Below, in pieces: positions 61,746 through 64,000 of a stretch of 64,000 nt of DNA (position 1 is the first letter of the stretch; each line of letters begins with the position of its first letter). The DNA comes from Ensifer oleiphilus (GTDB lineage Bacteria; Pseudomonadota; Alphaproteobacteria; Rhizobiales; Rhizobiaceae), in assembly GCF_013371465.1 (NCBI RefSeq), contig NZ_JABWDU010000008.1, positions 186,001-250,000 of the forward strand, written 5' to 3'. A program made the position numbers and the translations under genes. The notes under the pieces are model-generated. The model searched no databases. It was not told the origin of the DNA and worked only from the letters and a program-made list of their open reading frames with translations.

Positions 61746-63158
61746 ATGGACGAGAAGACTTTCGGTGAGTGGTCGCAGAAGGCTGCGGAGTGGGGATCGG
61801 CCTATAGGGCGTCGTTGCGCGACCGTCCCGTTCGTGCTCAAACGGCACCGGGCGCAATCGCCGCCCAGATCCCGACGAAGCCACCGCAGACCGGCGAGGA
61901 CATGCAGGCGATCTTCGAGGATTTCGAGAAGATCATCCTGCCCGGAATGACCCACTGGCAGCACCCGCGTTTCTTCGCCTATTTCCCCGCCAACGCTGCA
62001 CCCGTCTCCGTCATCGCCGAGTATCTGGTGACGGCGATGGCCGCCCAATGCATGCTGTGGCAGACCTCCCCTGCGGCAACAGAGCTTGAAACCAGGGTTC
62101 TCGACTGGCTGCGCCAGGCAATCGGCCTGCCCGACGGCTTTTCCGGTGTCATCCAGGACTCCGCCTCCTCCGCCACGCTGTCCGCCGTGCTCGTCATGCG
62201 CGAGCGCGCCCTGAACTGGAAGGGCAACAAGCAGGGGCTCAGCGCGCACGCTCCCTTGCGCATCTACTCCTCGGATCAGGTCCATACTTCGATCGACAGG
62301 GCCATCTGGGTTTCCGGCATCGGCGAGGAAAACCTCGTGCGCATCCCGGTGACCGGACCTCTGCAGAGCATGGACATCGAAGCACTCGAAGCGGCAATTC
62401 TGCGGGACAAGGCGGCAGGGTTTCTGCCGGCCGGGGTCATCGCCTGTACCGGCGGCACCAGCACCGGCGCCTGCGACGATATCGCCGAAGTCGTGCGTGT
62501 CGCCCACAGACACGGCCTCTATGTCCATGTCGATGCGGCATGGGCAGGCTCCGCGATGATCTGCGAGGAATTCCGGTCGCTCTGGGCCGGTGTCGAAGAG
62601 GCGGATTCGGTCGTCTTCAACCCGCACAAATGGCTGGGTGCCCAGTTCGACTGCTCCGCGCACTTCATCCGCAATCCGGATGACCTCGTCCGTACGCTGG
62701 CGATCCAGCCGGAATATTTGAAGACACACGGTCGCGACGGCATCATCAACTATTCCGAATGGACGATCCCGCTCGGCCGGCGCTTCCGCGCGTTGAAACT
62801 GTGGTTCCTGCTGCGCTTCCACGGGCTGGACGGCTTGAAGGCGATGATCCGCAACCATGTCGCCTGGGCGAGCCGCTTTGCAGAGCGTCTTGGAGCGATT
62901 GACGACTTCGAAATCGTCACTGCACCGCGTTTCTCGCTGTTCTCGTTCCGCCATCGCGGTGGCGACGACAGCGACGCCCACAACATCGCCCTCGTCAACG
63001 CCATCAACGACGATGGCCGCATCTACCTTACCCAGACGCGGGTCGACGGCCGCGTCGCCATCCGCTTCCAGGCCGGCCAGTTCGACATGACCGAGGCGGA
63101 TGCCGATGTCGCGTTTGATGTCATCACCGAGATCGCGGCAAGGATGGCGAACCAATAA
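61746..63158 (+). CDS. Aromatic-L-amino-acid decarboxylase-type PLP enzyme
   Basis: The 470-residue protein is a group II PLP decarboxylase (tyrosine/DOPA/tryptophan type). The PLP Lys is Lys295 in NPHKWLGAQFD, with HVDAAWAGSAMIC upstream and the substrate region THWQHPRFFAYFPANAAPVS near the start. The AAGGGGAGG ribosome-binding site precedes the ATG at 61746. The gene is intact in an otherwise decayed cluster. It could produce tyramine or dopamine, or remove an amino acid; its substrate is not given by these motifs. Confidence 0.88.
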   Translation: MDEKTFGEWSQKAAEWGSAYRASLRDRPVRAQTAPGAIAAQIPTKPPQTGEDMQAIFEDFEKIILPGMTHWQHPRFFAYFPANAAPVSVIAEYLVTAMAAQCMLWQTSPAATELETRVLDWLRQAIGLPDGFSGVIQDSASSATLSAVLVMRERALNWKGNKQGLSAHAPLRIYSSDQVHTSIDRAIWVSGIGEENLVRIPVTGPLQSMDIEALEAAILRDKAAGFLPAGVIACTGGTSTGACDDIAEVVRVAHRHGLYVHVDAAWAGSAMICEEFRSLWAGVEEADSVVFNPHKWLGAQFDCSAHFIRNPDDLVRTLAIQPEYLKTHGRDGIINYSEWTIPLGRRFRALKLWFLLRFHGLDGLKAMIRNHVAWASRFAERLGAIDDFEIVTAPRFSLFSFRHRGGDDSDAHNIALVNAINDDGRIYLTQTRVDGRVAIRFQAGQFDMTEADADVAFDVITEIAARMANQ

Positions 63159-63216
63159 TCTCAGAGATCGAACATGCCTGCCCGTCGGCACCGCCTGACC
63201 AGGCCGGAGGATTGAA

Positions 63217-63864
63217 ATGACCATTGCGAAATTCGCCACCTTCGCCGCCGCTGGCGGCCAGGGATACGGCCTTGTCACCCAAGACGGCATCATCGATCTA
63301 TCCCGGCGCTACGGCTCGAAGTGGCCGACGCTGCGAGAAGTCATAGCCGACGGCGCCCTGACGAAACTGGCGGACGAGGCCTCCGCCCTCGCCCCCTAGT
63401 TTGTCGCTCGCCGATATTCGCTTCGAAATCCCGTCCCTGCGCCCGAAAAGATCATTTGCGTCGGCGTCAATTTTCCCGACCGCAACGAAGAGTATCGGGA
63501 AGGGCAGGCAGCTCCCTCCAATCCGTCGCTGTTCATTCGCTTCCCGCGCTCGTTCACCGGGCATGAGCAGCCGCGGATCCGTCCGCCCGAAAGCCTGCAG
63601 CTCGACTACGAGGGCGAGATCGTCATTGTCATCGGCAAGGGCGGCCGGCGTATTCCCGAGGCCTCTGCGCTCGATCACATCACCGCACTCTCGCTCTGCA
63701 ACGAAGGCACGATCCGCGACTGGGTGCGGCACGCCAAATTCAACGTGACGCAGGGCAAGAACTTCGACCGCACCGGGTCGATCGGGCCCTGGATGGTGCC
63801 CTTCATCCGGGAGGAGCAGATCGCCGACATCAAGCTGGAAACCCGCGTCAACGGCGAGGTCTGA
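63217..63864 (+). pseudogene. Interrupted fumarylacetoacetate hydrolase-family gene (HpaG-like)
   Basis: The frame starts MTIAKFATFAAAGGQGYGLV, the usual N-terminus, but a TAG at 63397-63399 stops it after SALAP. The sequence continues with NPVPAPEKIICVGVNFPDRN and LDYEGEIVIVIGKGGRRIPE, so the catalytic domain follows in the same frame. A segment LADIRFEIP in between reads in another frame, so two compensating small indels accompany the stop. The frame ends at TRVNGEV-stop, although homologues continue for about 90 residues. It is therefore broken at two places, the second a deletion that joins it to the next gene. Confidence 0.8.
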
Positions 63865-63867
63865 TCC

Positions 63868-64000
63868 ATGCTGAAGACGACCGAAATCGCCGATGCCGCG
63901 AAAGCGCTCGATGACGCCGAGACGAACCGCATCCAGACCGGCATTCTCTCCCTGAAGCATCCCGAAATGACCATGGACGACGCCTACGCCGTGCAAGCGG
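63868..64000 (+). CDS. hpaH: 2-oxo-hept-4-ene-1,7-dioate hydratase-like protein, N-terminal part
   Basis: The frame starts MLKTTEIADAAKALDDAET and continues with SLKHPEMTMDDAYAVQ up to the window edge. This resembles the N-terminus of HpaH/MhpD hydratases, which act on 2-oxo-hept-4-ene-1,7-dioate in homoprotocatechuate breakdown. It starts 3 bp after the broken hydrolase frame with GAGG upstream. Only 44 residues are in the window, so the gene may be intact or decayed. Confidence 0.65.
   Translation, partial: MLKTTEIADAAKALDDAETNRIQTGILSLKHPEMTMDDAYAVQA

Noticed and set aside
60984-63293. Minus-strand open frame of about 770 codons opposite the decarboxylase
   Set aside because: It is antisense to a convincing PLP enzyme and its composition is that of a shadow frame, so it is not annotated.
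1-64000. CRISPR arrays, tRNA or rRNA genes, insertion sequences
   Set aside because: No repeat-spacer pattern, no tRNA-like cloverleaf and no transposase were seen on either strand, although a tool-based scan was not possible.

Overview
The window looks like a high-GC chromosomal or chromid segment from an alphaproteobacterium, most likely a member of the Rhizobiaceae (Sinorhizobium/Ensifer, Rhizobium or Agrobacterium group). The basis is GC-rich codon use, many short ATGA operon overlaps, and a gene content dominated by uptake and oxidation of amines, amino acids and methylated compounds. This is an inference; no rRNA or tRNA gene, insertion sequence, prophage or CRISPR array was seen.

Layout. 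1-9.5 kb: adenine permease (partial) and adenine deaminase, a serine hydrolase with an FAD amine oxidase, a TDT/SLAC1-type carrier with a GlxA-type AraC regulator, and a GntR/FCD regulator with a CynX-type MFS carrier. 9.5-22.1 kb: a one-carbon/amine catabolism block made of etfAB, a dimethylglycine/sarcosine dehydrogenase-type flavoprotein fused to a GcvT-like domain, a divergent LysR regulator, a second FAD oxidase, purU, an aldo/keto reductase, an Asp/Glu-type racemase and a complete polar amino-acid ABC importer. A shared inverted repeat (CATAA-N7-TTATG) lies at the LysR start codon and upstream of the importer operon.

22.8-29.6 kb: a signalling cassette with a GGDEF-EAL protein, two GHKL-like proteins, a STAS-like domain fused to a SAM methyltransferase, a membrane dCache-HAMP-PP2C phosphatase and a free STAS-like protein. 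It resembles SiaABCD and slr1658/slr1659-type partner switching, with a methyltransferase and a second kinase-like protein added; this is the best candidate for an undescribed system. 30-41.5 kb: a secreted Cys-containing protein, an orphan sugar-binding protein, an arsenic operon (arsR-acr3-arsC-arsH), an APH-type kinase, a GNAT acetyltransferase, a DHA2 exporter, gamma-glutamyltranspeptidase and a GFA-fold protein.

41.6-54.9 kb: a second catabolic block with a Rieske oxygenase, class III aminotransferase, PotABCD-type importer, PEAMT-like methyltransferase, BetI-like TetR regulator, two tandem phytoene-dehydrogenase-like flavoproteins, a GcvT-like protein and a small conserved-looking protein. 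Three of its promoters share TGAA-N6-TTCA, the likely operator of the local TetR. 55-60.4 kb: a PAS-GGDEF cyclase, two alpha/beta hydrolases, a PfpI-type protein and a small membrane protein. 60.5-64 kb: a decayed homoprotocatechuate/aromatic-amine cluster with a truncated and frameshifted SDR, a MoaF-HpaD fusion, an intact aromatic amino acid decarboxylase, a broken fumarylacetoacetate hydrolase-family gene and the start of an hpaH-like hydratase.
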